A stretch of 64,000 bases of DNA, taken from positions 55,885,751 through 55,949,750 of the forward strand of contig CM035233.1 of the NCBI GenBank assembly GCA_020226215.1, given 5' to 3'. This document shows, in pieces, positions 25,200-40,000 of the stretch (positions within the stretch are counted from its first letter, which is position 1; each line of letters begins with the position of its first letter). The DNA comes from Sindora glabra. Its lineage: Eukaryota > Streptophyta > Magnoliopsida > Fabales > Fabaceae. A program made the position numbers and the translations under genes. The notes beneath the pieces were generated by a model. The model did not search any database. It worked only from the letters and a program-made list of their open reading frames with translations, and was not told where the DNA came from.

Positions 25200-28100
25200 A
25201 TGGTGTCGGCCTCCAGGAAAGAAGCCATATTCATTACTGCTCTGGTGGGGCTCTGGTACGGATCCAACATTGGCGTGATCCTTCTAAACAAATGCTTGCT
25301 CTCCAATTATGGCTTCAAATTCCCAATCTTCCTCACAATGTGTCATATGTCCGCCTGCGCCGTCTTCAGCTACATTTCGATCATCTTCCTCAAAATCGTG
25401 CCTCACCAGATGATCAAATCTAGGCCTCAGTTAATGAAAATCGCAACTCTGAGTGTAGTTTTCTGTGCGTCGGTTGTCGGTGGCAACATCTCTCTTAGGT
25501 ATTTGGCTGTTTCCTTCAATCAAGCCGTCGGTGCGACCACGCCTTTCTTCACCGCTCTCTTTGCCTATTTGGCCACCTTTAAGCGAGAAGCTTGGATTAC
25601 GTATGCTGCTCTTGTACCAGTTGTTACTGGAGTTGTGATTGCCAGTGGGGTACGTTTTAAATTATTCTCTACGAAGGGTTTGTTATAATTTCCCATTTTT
25701 TGAGCCAATAATCAATGTGTTTATTTTTTCAGATTGATATCTGGAGGTATAATTCATGGATGTTGTTCCATTTTTTTTTTTAAATTGTGGATTCTATCTC
25801 TATACAAATATATCCTGTGTAGACCTGTATTTTCCCCTTATCCTCTTGCTAAAAAAATTTTAAGACTGCATTAGTCTTAATTGTCATTCCAGATCCGGAA
25901 AGTTGAACAGTTTTGCTGGTTGTAGTTCTCGGTGTTATGCTGTTTTCAGCTGATTTATAATTATAGAAATGTTAATCGATATAATTTTTGCAATGTATAA
26001 AATGGAATCTACCTGCATGTGCAGGTTGACATGACTTCACCATTTTTTAGAAGGGCTAATCTTTGACAATTTGTTGTTCTTTTCTTTCCTGGTGAAAGTA
26101 ATTGAAGGTGATCGACGCTATATGAAAGAACTTTGCTTGTGTGGGGGAAATATTATGTGCCTCTGAAGCGGAATTTATTCTACCTTTTTGGAGACTCTCG
26201 GTTATTTTCTTTTTTTTTTTTTCTTAATTACATTCTTCTTGCATAGTTTATATTAGATAGATTAGAAAACCAGAATTTTGGTTATTATCTATTATCAACT
26301 CAACCAGCATGAAAGCACTTGATTAGATGTAATTATCCAATCACGTTAAGTGCATAATACCTTATCTAAAACTTTGTCATAATTAACGCTTTGTTAATAT
26401 CTATGCTCCTTGCGACCTATCATAGTCAATTTTAAATGACTGGCAAAGAATAACTAATCCTTAAGCCCTGCACTGTACATTGTTTCACCCTATTTTTTTA
26501 CCTTCTCTTTTACTTAGCATCTGAGGAGCTAAAAGATCTTTTGTTGGTGGCAGAATGAACCGGGCTTTCACTTGTTTGGATTCATTATGTGCTTAAGTGC
26601 TACTGCAGCAAGGGCCTTCAAGTCCGTTCTTCAGGGCATTTTACTTTCTTCTGAAGGGTATATACTTTATAGCTATGGCTTTTAGTATAGTAATCATTAT
26701 TTAGCCTAAGATGAAATTTCTGTCATCTTGAATATTTAAGGTTGCTGACATATTGGATAGGAATTATCCTTCTTAGTTATATAGGAATATTCATTTCTCT
26801 TAGAAAGAATGTTCTTTAATATTGATCTACAACTGTTTGAGTCCATTTCTAATGAAAAACATACTATGAAAGACATTTGGAGAAGTTTCTGTCTATAAAT
26901 CTGTTGGAAGACACCATGTCATGAGATATACATGAGTGAAATTGCAGAATCAAAAATCCGTTACAGAGGAAACAAAGAAGATAACTCAATGCTCTAGAAA
27001 TGCTGAAAAACATAATTTTGTACCTTCTGTTTGGTGGCATTATATCCATCAAGCTTTATCATTTTCTTTTCAACTGAGATTGTTTGAGAAGAAATGATGA
27101 TATGTTTGACTTAGATGAAATCTCTGGTCAGTGGAGTTTTCTTAGGAAGTAAAGAACCTCCTCTAATACAGTGAAACGATGGAGCTGCCCTGGTCTATAA
27201 ATTGCAGTTATAGAGTAATTAGGTCACTAAATTATGAGGGCTGAATGGATGAAAGGAATGGTCAAATTTAACAATCATACATTTTGCTGTAAAATATAAT
27301 CATATTGCTTTAATGATCTATTATTAACAGAGGGTCCATGTTCTTGTCCGCCCTGTTGATCCTTTTCAATTAAAAAAGGAGGAAAAAGTATGATTGAGCT
27401 GTTTCTTACATGTATTTTAATGCTTTTACATGCATTTAATTTAAGTAGGTTTCATATTATTATTTTATGAAAATATATAATAATGGCTTCTGAGTAGGAA
27501 AAATATTTGGCAAACTATGTTAGTGGTGGGAGTTTCTTATGGTTTTCTCTAATGCTGTCCCTTCTACATGATGCTTTTTTGGCTATGAATCTGCCTGTAA
27601 AACATATGTAGTGATTGAGTTCTTGAACCATTTATGACGCTAGCCGTTGTAATTTAGTAGGTCATGACTTGTCTATACATCTTTATCCTGGTTTGTTGGT
27701 CCTTTTCCCTGTCCATTTGATTTCCTCCTCTTTCTTTGTTTGTGTACCTGTCAAATGTGGATTGGGTTTATTTGTAATTACAACTTCATTTAGGATAGCT
27801 CTTATTTTCCTTCTCTTCCCCTTCATTGTCCTTCTACCAAACAAACCATTAGTAATTTAGTAATACATAATATATATTTACTTTTTCTAGAAGCAACAAA
27901 CCACTTCTAATCTTACAAACTCTTCAAATTAACAGGGAAAAGTTGAACTCGATGAATTTGCTCCTGTATATGTCTCCAATTGCCGTTATAGTTTTGTTGC
28001 CAGCAGTGCTCATCATGGAGCCAAATGTCGTGGAAGTCACTTTAAAACTTGGAAGAGCAGATAAATTTATGTTGCTACTTCTTTTCCTTAATTCAGTCGC

Positions 28101-28547
28101 AGCATATTCAGCTAACCTGACAAACTTCCTGGTGACCAAACACACAAGCGCTCTTACGCTCCAGGTTTGCCATCTTTTCACCTTTCAAACTTGCATTGCT
28201 GTTTCCTGCTGTCAATACACCCAAATTTCCTCTCAAATTATGTTACAGCTAGTGCAGAGAGGGGGCATAATTTTTTTTTTCTCCTTATCAAATATATAGC
28301 ATTTTTGTATTGTCCCCCTCAGAAAAAAAAAAACTATGATTTCCTGACTTTTTCACTCCTGGCCTCCACAAACAAAATTTCTGGCTTTTGTTACAACCAG
28401 GTGCTAGGCAATGCTAAAGGTGCTGTAGCTGTTGCTCTCTCAATATTTCTATTCAGAAACCCTGTGACTGTTCTTGGCATGGGCGGATACCTGATAACCG
28501 TAGCTGGGGTTTTGTTATATGGTGAAACAAAGAGAAGGTTTAAATGA
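25200..28547 (+). CDS. Nucleotide-sugar transporter, UUAT1-like (UDP-uronic acid type), 4 exons
   Basis: The protein belongs to the plant NST/TPT (drug/metabolite transporter) family, multi-spanning antiporters that exchange a nucleotide sugar for UMP, mostly in the Golgi. Exons are 25200-25649, 26554-26657, 27936-28164 and 28401-28547. All introns are GT-AG, phases agree, and the product is 309 residues, which is normal for this group. No in-frame ATG lies between the upstream TAA at ~25125 and the chosen start. Family signatures visible are WYGSNIGVILLNK (~19-31), FPIFLTMCHMSAC (~41-53), GNISLRYLAVSFNQAVGATT (~94-113), [47 protein letters not shown] and GETKRRFK at the C-terminus. The series of hydrophobic segments fits about ten membrane helices. 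From memory it resembles Arabidopsis At5g04160 (UUAT1) more than At3g11320, so UDP-glucuronate or galacturonate supply for pectin and mucilage is an inference. The gene looks intact. Confidence 0.9.
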
Positions 28548-29129
28548 ACCCTTTTTTTAAACTTACCATCGTTTATGAAAGGTCCTTGGTTGCATCCTTT
28601 CGCCTACTGATCACGATCTTCCACATTTATTGATTGTTCCATTGGCTTGTTTATGCAATTTAATTTCTTGTAGTGACATTATTACATGTACTAGATTCTT
28701 TGTACTGTGATTAGAGAGGAGGAGAAGTATGAGTGGTTGATTATATGGGGATAGTGTTGTATGTATCATAAGCATTTTATGCACCACTTTTTTTTTGACA
28801 TTGTCTCAGTGAAATGTCCTGAATTTTGTTTGTTTTCATGAATTTATTAAATAGTTATATATAAAAATAATTAACATATAATATACTTTGTCAATTTGAA
28901 GTTATAATACATAACAATTAATGAAAATATAACAAATAAAAATCTTTATGAAATTCCTTAAAGTTAATGATTTATAAAATGTTGAGTATTTATTTACATT
29001 GATTCATAAAATCTGATTGATTTATTTATTAGTTATTTCGAGTTGCTTTAATTAAGTTTGATCTAAGTTTTTATTGTAATTAGAATAAATTTAAATTCAT
29101 TCTCTCATCATTATCTGGCCACTAATATG
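28548..29129. other. 3' UTR and downstream AT-rich region
   Basis: The first ~300 bases after the TGA are T-rich, as expected of the transporter 3' UTR (TTTATTAAATAG at about 28844). The rest is AT-rich with no coding signal. Confidence 0.4.
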
Positions 29130-29406
29130 TAGGGTTGTAAACTGGACATTCGTCCGCAAATCGAATCGCTCCAAAGATTTGAAGAGTTGAAGGGATGAAA
29201 TCATTTAAAATTTTTGTTTTAATTGCAGATTCAGAGGAATTATATAGATTGGTTTGCGTGGATTGAAGTTCAAGTGAATTAATCCAAATTGGATCATTTA
29301 AAATTTGGTCTGTTTTTAATACAAAATTAAACAGATTAATTCATACGGATTGAAATCTGCATGGACTTAATTCAATTTGGTTTGGTTTATCTATTTTACA
29401 TTTCTA
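29130..29406. mobile_element. Small hAT-like inverted-repeat element
   Basis: The left end is TAGGGTTGTAAACTGGA and the reverse complement of the right end is TAGAAATGTAAAATAGA, so the element has imperfect ~17-bp terminal inverted repeats of the hAT MITE type. The interior has subterminal AAATTGG, TGGTTTG and similar motifs. I could not see a matching 8-bp target duplication (CTAATATG against CTCTTCAC). Confidence 0.5.
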
Positions 29407-30158
29407 CTCTTCACAAATTTGTTAGATTCAAAGCTCAATTGAAAGAAAAAGCACCAAAAGAAGTAAAACAAATTATATCTTACTAAAACTCTTCCTCATG
29501 ATTACAGAAAGAATTGCATTGATATTTGATTATGATAATAAATTTACTCAAGTTGTCATTGATAGAATTGCTAACAAAGGAACTAGCTCAATGACCTTCA
29601 ATAATGTTTTCAACGAGGAGAGTAAAGCATATTGCATCATTTTTTCCTTGATAATGGATTTTTTTTATTGAATTATTTTGAGAAAAATTTTAATGAGGTA
29701 GATTATTTATTAAAAGATTGATGTATTCTTTTTCTTTTTTTTTTTTCTCATTGAGCGTTTTTTTCCTTTATTTTTAAGTAAAGGTTTTTAACAAGATATC
29801 CATGAAATCTTTAAGGATAATAGTTTGACCCATAACCAATGAATACCTACACTTTTTATGTAATCAGGTGCAAGTATAAGGTTAAAAAAATGGATATGGT
29901 ATGAGTAAGAGGATTTTAGTAAAGATTTTATTACGTACGAGTATGGGTAAGGAGATCACATTACCCAACTCTTCCCAACTCATATTATTATATAATTAAA
30001 TCCAAACATATAAATATACATATATATATATATGTATATGTATATGTTTGGATTTAATTATATAATAATCAGAAGAAGAAAAAACGTCTTTTTGGCTTCA
30101 GCTAAACATTTTTTCTCAATGGTTGATTTTACATTTTGGCTATTAAAAAAACTTGTAT

Positions 30159-30182
30159 CGCACGCGCACACGCGCGCGCGCG

Positions 30183-30258
<76 letters not shown>
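30159..30258. repeat. Compound microsatellite (CG/CA)n(TA)n
   Basis: CGCACGCGCACACGCGCG is followed by a CA run and then by about 31 TA units. The alternating purine-pyrimidine pattern runs unbroken for 100 bp. A long tyrosine/isoleucine frame through it is repeat translation only. Confidence 0.95.
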
Positions 30259-30262
<4 letters not shown>

Positions 30263-30636
30263 GATTTAAATATAAAAACAATTTAAGATAAACTTCAAAA
30301 AATGCTTTATGTTATCTTTTGTTATGTCAATTTATTACAAATTTTAATTTTTATTAAAAGACTATAATAGGATATAGATAAATATGTATTATTTAAATAA
30401 AGTGAAAAAATGGGGACTTAGGAATTTGATCAAAATGATAATAAGTATTAAAAAGTCCACTAATGCTAATATGAAGACAAATATGAGGATCTTAATCCCA
30501 TACTTATAACTTTAGAAAATTTTCTAAGTTATTTATTAACTATTTTGAGTTATTTTGATTGAGTTTGTCTTAATCTCTAATTATAACCAATTAAAGTTAG
30601 TTATCAACTAATGCTTGGGGCCTATCTATACCTATA

Positions 30637-31096
30637 TATACATGTAAAATAGGCAAAGCGAGTTTATACAAGCCTAATCTACATAAGTTTATCAACATAA
30701 ACTCACATTTATACTAGGTTGCTTGCGATAAATTAGTATTTTTTATATTTTTATTAATTATTTTATTTTATAATTTATAAATTATATATTTTAATATTTT
30801 AATTTTTATTAAATTATTTAGTTAAAAAATTGGATTAGAGTATAAAAATTAGATTGAGTTTGTTAAGAAATAATTGGATTGAATTTTTATATATATATTA
30901 AGTCTAAGTCTAAGAAAAAAATAATTAAAAAAATTAATTTTCTGCTTGCGATAAAGCCTATGACGATGTGGGCTTGCCTGCAATCATGTGGGCTCGCCAA
31001 CATTAAATGAAAGTTTTATACTAGACTGCCTGTATTGATCCATAATCGCAAACTGTCCATATTACTTACAGTCACGAGTCCTATTTTACATGTCTA
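30637..31096. mobile_element. hAT-like inverted-repeat element, family A, complete copy
   Basis: The ends are TATACATGTAAAATAGGC and, reverse-complemented, TAGACATGTAAAATAGGAC. The interior holds TTTATACAAGCC, GCTTGCGATAAA and a long AT-rich block. A truncated relative lies at 56122-56405 with the same order of blocks. No clear 8-bp duplication flanks it. Confidence 0.6.
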
Positions 31097-34056
31097 TCTT
31101 ACATTTCTCTCTCTAAACTTTTTCACCAATAAATTTTCATTTCAAAACCTAAAAATTTTCCTCCTAAAATAATTTCAAAAAAAATATATATCAAAGAGCA
31201 TTTAATGTGATAGTTATCATTTTTATATTTTATTAAATTAATTTACTTTCTTTTTAAATTTAATATATTATAATTATTTAATTTTGCATTAACTTTTAAA
31301 TAAATAGAAAATTTTTATAATTTACTAATAAATCATATATAATATTTATCTTGAAAATATTATAATCATTTATTTTTTATTCAAATATATTTTATATTCT
31401 TAATGAATTATTTATATATCCATTTGATAAATCATTATAGTACTTTTGCATATTTACCTAATCTTATTATAATTATAATATTCATATGAGTACATATTTT
31501 ATATTTGTTATCAATTTATTTTAACAAAATTAAATTAATTTACACTAAATATGTATTTAACTTTAACATTATAAACATATTTTAAAATTTTTATTTATAA
31601 TACTATCATTTCATACTATTAGTTAAATTTAATAATTATTACAATAGATTTCTCACTACAATTTACATCATATTAAACTTTAAATTGTTAATTTTATAGT
31701 TTCACTAATATTCTTATTAATTAATGCTTCAAACACACTAAATTTAAAATCTTAAAATATTCGTGTAATGTAAAATAATTATTTTTTATTTAAATATACT
31801 TTATATTCTTAATTAATTATTTATATATACCCATATTGTAAATTATTATAGTGCTAACATATAATAAGTTGCAATATATTTATTAATAAAAATATTATTA
31901 TATTTTTAAACTACTTTTGAAATATGTAAATTGAATGTGATTGAGCATCTGATCTATCAAACTTTAATTTTTTTATTTAATTATTGATTTTAGTATCTTA
32001 CATTAATTTTTTATAAAATATAAGATTTTTATAAAAAAATTAGAAAAAGAGAATAGTGTATGTATTTAAATATGTATACATCTTCATATTTCTAATTATA
32101 ATTTTTTAATTATACAAATTATATTAACTTTCTAATATTTTTTTTGAAAACATTTATTTGTGAAACATGATACATATATATTAATTTTAACTAAAAAAAA
32201 TCTCATATATCGCATGGAAGTTGAGGTAGTGATTACATATAGATGGTTTTGAGAAATATTTTATATATTGTTGAACAAGAAAAACACTTTGACATTATTC
32301 TAAAAGAAAAATATACTAACCTCCCTTAAATTTTAGGGAAATAATACGAATTTACTCTTTAACTTCAAAACCTACACTAACCTCCTTTCAAACACAAAAT
32401 GATGCTATACTCACATCCAAATTTAAACTTTTTTCAATAAAATAATGAGAAATGATTATTATAGATTCAAATTAAATAATATATACCAATGAGATATTCT
32501 AAATATTTTGAATCATACAACTAAAATATGACAAATGAAAAAATTATGTTTTAAAAAATTGCTATAAATTTTTTGATGGTAATATACTCAAATTATCATA
32601 TATTGTCTAATTTAAATATATAATCATCTTATTTATCATTTTATTTAAGAGAAGTACAATTCATATTTATGTGTAACATTATTTTATATTTTAAGAGATA
32701 TATGTGTAAGTTTTAAAATTAGAAAGGGGTTTGTATAATTTCATTAAAATTCAGAAGAAATCAATGTATTTTTCTTTTATACTAATTCTCTTCATATATA
32801 TATATATATATATATATATTATTCTTGTCCTTCACAACAAAAAAATTATTGTAATTGTGAGTTATTAATTTGAGATAATTTTAAGGTAAAAATATAATTT
32901 TAATTCTTTAACTTTCGTTGAAATTTTAATTTTATCCTTCAAAATTTATTTGAAACAAATTTATGCCCTAAAGCTTGAAAAATGTGCAATTACTCAATAA
33001 AAATGGAAATGGATGAGGCCATCTACCAAAAACCTATGATCTAACCAAACCTAATCTTTTTATATAAACAAGCCATATCAAGGTTGATAAATAAGTTTTA
33101 TTTATTTTGTGTAATCCCTACTCATAAATCTATCAAACTAGCCAATTTAAATCTTTAATATGCTTATATATAATATATTTATAAAATATACATTCGTATG
33201 ATATTAATAAATTATAATACATACAATTACAAATATAGACAATTTAATTATTTTTTTTTCCTTTGAAGGCATATGTATGTTAGATTATTTGAAAATTTAT
33301 TTATACAAATAAACTTTTAAATAAGTTAACAGATCATATCATATTTTTTAAATAAATTAGATCATACTTAAATTTTCACTTTATACAAATTAACAAATTA
33401 AATTCAAACTAATAATTTATAAAGCAAGACTAACTTATTATTTAAGATAGAGTCTAACTAAGATTAACTCATTTTCGCTCCTACTCAGTGACTTCAATTT
33501 GTTTGGTTTGTTAATACAAGTCCTTTGGTAACATCCAATTTCACATGCTACATTATCAAAAATACAATTTTAAGGTCTAATTACATGGTTTTTCTCTTTG
33601 TTTTTCCTTTTTTTTCTCTCTCTCCCCCTTCTTTTCCATTTTCCTTTCTATTGATCTCCTTAACCATCTCCCTTTACCTGCCAGGTGTCGCTGCCACCAC
33701 CAACAGCATCAACGGAAACCCCACTGTTTCAAGATCGCAATCTTTGAATGCTTGTTGAGAGAATGGTACCCCCAATATGAAAGGACTTTTGTCATGCATT
33801 TGAAAGGACCACCCTGATCCTTAAAAAAAGATAGCCTTCGCTTCCCAAAGCATTTAGATAAATGCATTAAAAAATATAATGGGCAAGCAATTCATGCGGA
33901 GATGAATTACTCTTCATGTAAAATCATCGAACTACTGCTCCCTTGAGCACGATACTATTTGGATTTGAGCGCTTTTTAACATGCAAAATTGCAAATACAC
34001 ACAAACACTCACTCTTTACAATAAGAAAAATAAACAAAACCAGACCTTTCCACATT
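31097..34056. other. AT-rich intergenic region downstream of the Ca2+-ATPase gene
   Basis: No coding similarity is seen. An (AT)n run lies at 32793-32819. The part next to 34056 should include the 3' UTR of the minus-strand Ca2+-ATPase gene. CT-rich sequence at 33590-33680 is low-complexity. Confidence 0.5.
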
Positions 34057-37000
34057 TTATGGGAGCTCGGGACCATTAGGAAGTGGCTCATAACCATCAT
34101 GGTGGGCGTTAGTAGTACCTCGTTCAACTGGGATGCACTTCAAGATGGCTGCTATAGGCATGCTAATTGCTCCAATCAAGACACTAAGTAACCAGAGTTG
34201 CCAGTTCAGAGGCACAGTGCTGGCAAGACTTCCCAGGAACTCCACTATGATAACTTGGAATGCCACTGTGGAGAATACTATCACCAAAAATATCCAGCTG
34301 TCAAAGATGCTTCTGAGTACATTTATCTTTTCTATATCTCGGCTGTTTATCTCATTAAACACCTGGCAGATTAATCAAACACAGTGAAAAAAACAATAAT
34401 TACCAACCCTTGGATAATTCACTGAAATAACTGTAACTTCCCCTGATCCTTCTCTTCTAAAACTGTCACAATGCCCCATCACCTCGTCGCATTCACAATG
34501 TTTAGTGCATATTTTTTGGTCTCACATTTCTTGGGGATCCCACTTTAATCATACATCGGAGCATTGGGCAAAGGATAATACTCTATTTCTAATACATAAT
34601 CTTTTGCAATTTGTGGCATTCAAATTGTGTTGCATGTGTTAAATGTTAAAAAATGCATGAGGAATTTATGTGTAATTAGCATTGTTGTATTCTACTCCCC
34701 CTTCTTTATTTTCACTCTCACCCACACTGTCTTACAGAAAAAGTTGGGCTCCAATCACACACTTTCCATTAGAGGATGTGGGAACCCACGTTCAATCTAA
34801 ATTTAAATGCAGGTTAAGCATTTTTAGCCGTAATAGTAGCATCCTAGATGTTCATCATCATTGTAAGGTATTAGCTAGGTGTTCATCATCATTATAAGGG
34901 GTTAACTAGATGAACTTGGGGTAACGCATTTTCATTTAAATGACCATCTGACTTATTTTTTCAATTAGAACCGTCACGTGACATAAAGTACCTGGCAAAA
35001 CACAAAGGAGTTGAATACCAAAGTGTTGAGCACTGCAGTTGCATCTGAACCACTAATTCTCAGAAGCATCTTCCCGGCAAAATTTAGAACCGCGAGAACA
35101 ATTAACTGATAGGTACTCTGACCAATGATATTCCTCCACATGGATTTGGTTATAAAGCTGGCCCCCCTTCCAACCGGAGGCCTTTTCATGAGTCCTTCAT
35201 TAGGAGGTTCAGTTGCCAGGGCCAATGCACCGAGAGTGTCCATAATCAAGTTGACCCAAAGCATCTGTACGACCGTTAGCGGAGCAGATCCTAAATCCAA
35301 AGGGGGAAAATGTTATCACTCTTCCTTGAAAGTAATCTAACGGCGTTATATGGAAATAATGTTTTCTTTAGAGTGGCACACCTGTGATGCATGCAGAAAC
35401 AAAGTTGATCACCAGAGCAACAACGTTGACTGTTAATTGAAACTGTACAAATTTTTGAATGTTAACGTACACAGCCCGTCCCCATCTAGCCACAGTGACA
35501 ATAGTTGAGAAGTCATCATCCATTATGATGACATCGGCATTCTCCTTTGCAACCTGTGAACAATATCATTTCGAAAGAAAAAGTACAACGTTAAAATCTT
35601 GATAACATGAACAGAAATAACTATCAAAATAAATACCACATACACAAATGTACAAACAAAATGGTAGCAATACCCAAATCCAAATACAACAAGATTGCAC
35701 TTACAAATACACAATAAAGGGTCAATAATCGCTCAAGCTGCTGAACTATTTTTGCTAGTGCAACGAAACTTACATGTGCATCTGTTCTTCTAAATGAATT
35801 TTATATCTATCGCACATTGGACCATCTATAGTCACATAATAGCTAGCTAGCAAACTCACAAGGCACAAACAGCGAAAAAGGTGACAAAGCATGAAAGGGA
35901 TTAATGATTTTGAATTATTCTCGGTCTTATCAAATAATTTAAGGAATTAATAATTTGCAACTCTATGTAAAAGGCAGAGGGGATAGAAAAAATTATTAGA
36001 ATGGACGTCAACATTCCACGTCTTCAACAAAATTAGGAGCCACTAAATTATTAGACACTAACCTCAGTTCCAGCAATCCCCATGGCAAGTCCAATGTCCG
36101 ACTCATGCAATGCAGGGGCATCGTTGCTACCATCACCAGTAACGGCAACGACCTCGCCAAACATCTTCCTCAAATTGGTTACCAAAGTATGTTTGTCAAG
36201 TGGTAAAGATCGTGCCATCACCTGTATCCATATTAAAAAAATAAAATGGGAAAACATTTCAATAAAGAGTTGAAAGTCACATAATTAACTTTGACGACAT
36301 AACCTGAATTCTTGGTATGATATCCTCCCTGTGCTCTGGAGAAAGGTTACGAAATTCTGATCCTTCTATAGCTAAACCACCCTCTGTGAGTATACCACAT
36401 TCTTTAGCTATAGCGCGAGCTGTATTTATATTATCGCCAGTGACCATGCGTACAGTTATTCCAGCTGACAAACAAGTTTGAACAGCTTCCTTCACTCCAG
36501 GGCGCACAGGATCCTTAATTCCTACAATAGCTATCAGTGTATAGCCGTTATCGGGAATGCTGGTATTATATGGGGTATCATCTATATCTTTGAAAGCCAA
36601 ACAAAGAGTTCTCAAAGCTTCAGAGGCAAAACCATTTATAACATCAGAGACATCCTTTGCCTTGTCTTTAGGAAGATCAACAGGACTTCCATTGCAATCA
36701 CAAACTTTGTCACACATTTCTAGTATTATTTCTGAACCACCTTTGCAGAAAGCTCGTACCCCTCCACTGGGAAGTCTCACGAGGACAGACATTTTTTTCC
36801 TGACAGAGTTAAAGGGCTCAACCTTAATTATCTTGTAGTCTCTGCGCTGGGCATCTAAATCACCGCCCAAAAGCAAGCCAAATTCCAATAATGCTGACTC
36901 CGTTGGTGTTCCTAATATTGTGTTATTTCCATCTTTATCCTTAACTACTTCAGAAGAAGTATTTTGAAATATAGCTTGCAAAAGGAAGCTGAGAACTTCT

Positions 37001-40000
37001 TCAGATATCTCATCTTTCAGTTTTTCTCCACTCCCGTTACCCTTTATCTCTGATGTTTTCCCACCGATCCATATTTTATCAACAACCATATGTTTAGTGG
37101 TCAATGTCCCTGTCTTATCTGTGCAAATGCAACCGGCTGAACCCATTGTCTCACACGCAGAAAGATGCCTAACAAGTGCCCTGTCATTCATTAGTTTTTT
37201 CATTGCAAAAGCAAGGCTGAGTGTCACAGCCAATGGTAACCCTTCAGGAACGGCGACAACTATAATGGTTACCGCAATAGCAAAGTAGTCTAATAGCCTC
37301 ATTGCATCAATTGAAGACCAACTAGTAAGCTCTTTATGAATATATTTTTCCACCAAAAACCTTATTGTTAACACCAAAAATGTCAGCACAGCAAAAAACA
37401 AACCAATCTGACCAATAATTGTAGCAACTCCATTCAATTTCACCTGCAATGGGGTTTCATCCTCCCCTCCCTCGTTTAGAGTTTCCATCAACTTTCCCCA
37501 TTCAGTCCTCATGCCAACAGCTGTCACCAACATCTTCCCTGACCCGTCTTGCACTTTAGTTCCTGAAAGAAGAAAAGGTCTTTCATCATTTATATTTACT
37601 GGCTCGCTCTCACCTGTCAAACTTGATTCGTCGATTACCAAACTGTATCCTGATATGTAAATCCCATCAGCTGGAACTTGATCACCAATCGACAAATGAA
37701 CAATATCTCCCACTACAAGGTCATAAACCAAGACCCTCTGTCTTTTGCCTTCCCTGGTGACCTGAACAAAGATCTTTTTCTTCTCTCTGTCCAAATCCCT
37801 GAATTGCAATGATTGCTGGTAGTCACTAACAGCAGTGACAATGACTACCAAAAATACGCTAAGTATGATTCCCAGACCATCATAGACACCCTTTGGCCAC
37901 CCTTCAGTGGCAATCCCTACACCTATAGAAACTATAGCACAAACCATAAGAATGATTAACGTTAAGTCATGCAGTGCTTCCCACACAAACATCAGAAAAG
38001 TTCTAGAGGGCTTCTCAGTATAACGATTGAACCCATAAATCTGTTGCCTGCTATTTATACTGTATTCACTAATACCGTCATCCAGTGAGACAGAAAGCTT
38101 CCTTGCAATTCCTTCAACCCCACCAACATTTCTGAAGCTTCTGTAATCATGGCTACCGACAAGAGATCCAATCTCATCTGGATTTATACCAAAACCAGCT
38201 TCTCTGACCTCTTCTGAAAGTTGGTGAGAATTTCGACCACCAGCTGCATAGAAAAACCAAATGAAGAAAGAAAGAAAGTAAAGAGTAAGTGATCACGTTC
38301 CAATGGAATGACATGAACTTCAACTGATTTAGAAATTCGACAACCATACCATCAATAAATTGCAATGCTGCCTTTTGAACATAAAGAGCAACTCGTACTT
38401 TTTCCTGGTGAAGGAAATAAGCATCATATAGTTAAAAATGGTAATGACAAGATTTATCTGAAAAAGATTGTTTAGGACAATAAAAGTCATCTCATCCAAA
38501 AGATAAAACCCATAGCACGAAGTAGATCCATACTATAAGTCAGTAAACATTGTCCAGACTCCAGAGGTATTTTATACCTTCCAAGTTAAAATTGATCTGT
38601 CCAACTATTGAGCTAATTTCTTTAGTGGGGATCTTTGTTGAGATTTAAGACCAATACATTTGTTAAAAGATTCCCACTTTCATAAACAGTTTGAGCACAG
38701 GGTTACTAAATAAACATTGAACGCCGACAACGACCACAACGCCGCCATCTACCCCATGAGTCCAACTTCTTTGGATAGCGATTTTAAGCATAATTAATCA
38801 TTGATATTTGATTTCGAAAAAATTGATTATCAATGACTACATTTTATGTTTGAGAACTGATTGGTAGAAAATACTTTTATTTATTTATTTATTTTTGTGT
38901 GCGTAAATGGGTAGAAAATCATCTTCATGTTAAATTATTAACAAAATAGAAAAAATTTCTAAACTACATTAATATTGAAAATTCAATGTTATTTCTACAC
39001 AAAGATTAACAAGTGTATAATTTTTCCAACTAAACGATCTGATTTCCTTAAAAACAGTTAATTTTTTGCTAAAATAATATTGCATAATTTTAAGTATAAT
39101 TTTTTCATACAAATATTGCATAAAAGTAGTATTGAGTTTTCAATACTAAGATTAGAAATATTTTCAACAAAATAATAGGACAAAGGGCATTTGCAATCAA
39201 AATAGAAAGAAAACGTAAAGATAATTTGGGCACAGAAACAAATGGTCAAGCATGTAGAATTCAGATTAAACAAAAAAATACCTTTTGCGGAACTGGAATT
39301 TTGGCAAAAAATTTATTATGGAAAAGCCTTTAAATGCACAACCAAGCAAAAGGAAAAAGAAAAGGCAAAAAAAAGTCTACAATCAATAATTATATACATA
39401 ATTAACTCTATATTATGTTAGAATTTTTCATAAAATAAGCTACTATTAATTAGTAATTTTTAATTTAATAAAAATTGATTGATTAAAATTTAGCCTAATT
39501 ATAAGACATGCATGAGACCTATTTAAAATTGTGATTTTAAAGATATGGACTTAGTACATCTACATAATTTAGTATGATTTGACGGTTGTATAAGCTTAAA
39601 GACTTAGTAATCCTTTTATGGGGAAGATTACTAGGGTTTTATAAATAAGGATTATGGCTAAATCCCCTCTTCACTTCTCATACATATATGGTTTCTACCC
39701 ATTGAAAACCGCCACTAAGGAGAAGAACGAAGAGGAAGATTTAGCTGAGGAGAATTCATTAACTTCCGTTAAATTCAATTATGACTGCAAATCCATCAAG
39801 TAAGTAAATATAAATTTTATATTATAGTATTTTAATTATCATACATGAGATTCTAAAATCAAAATTTCTAACATGTAGTATCAATGCTTACATATATGAT
39901 ATTAGAATCCAACATAATTAATTATATTTCATATTATTTTGTTTAAGGATTTATGATGAAGTTTTCTATGTATAATTCTTAAAATAAAATTATACGATCA

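Noticed and set aside
25016..25306. A 96-codon minus-strand frame
   Set aside because: It is antisense to the 5' UTR and first exon of the transporter gene, with a Gly run from the complementary CCACCTCCACC sequence.
30032..30259. A 75-codon open frame ending in alternating Tyr-Ile
   Set aside because: It is a translation of the (CA)n(TA)n microsatellite.
34133..37288. Plus-strand frames of 60-93 codons across 34-37.3 kb
   Set aside because: All are antisense shadows of Ca2+-ATPase exons.
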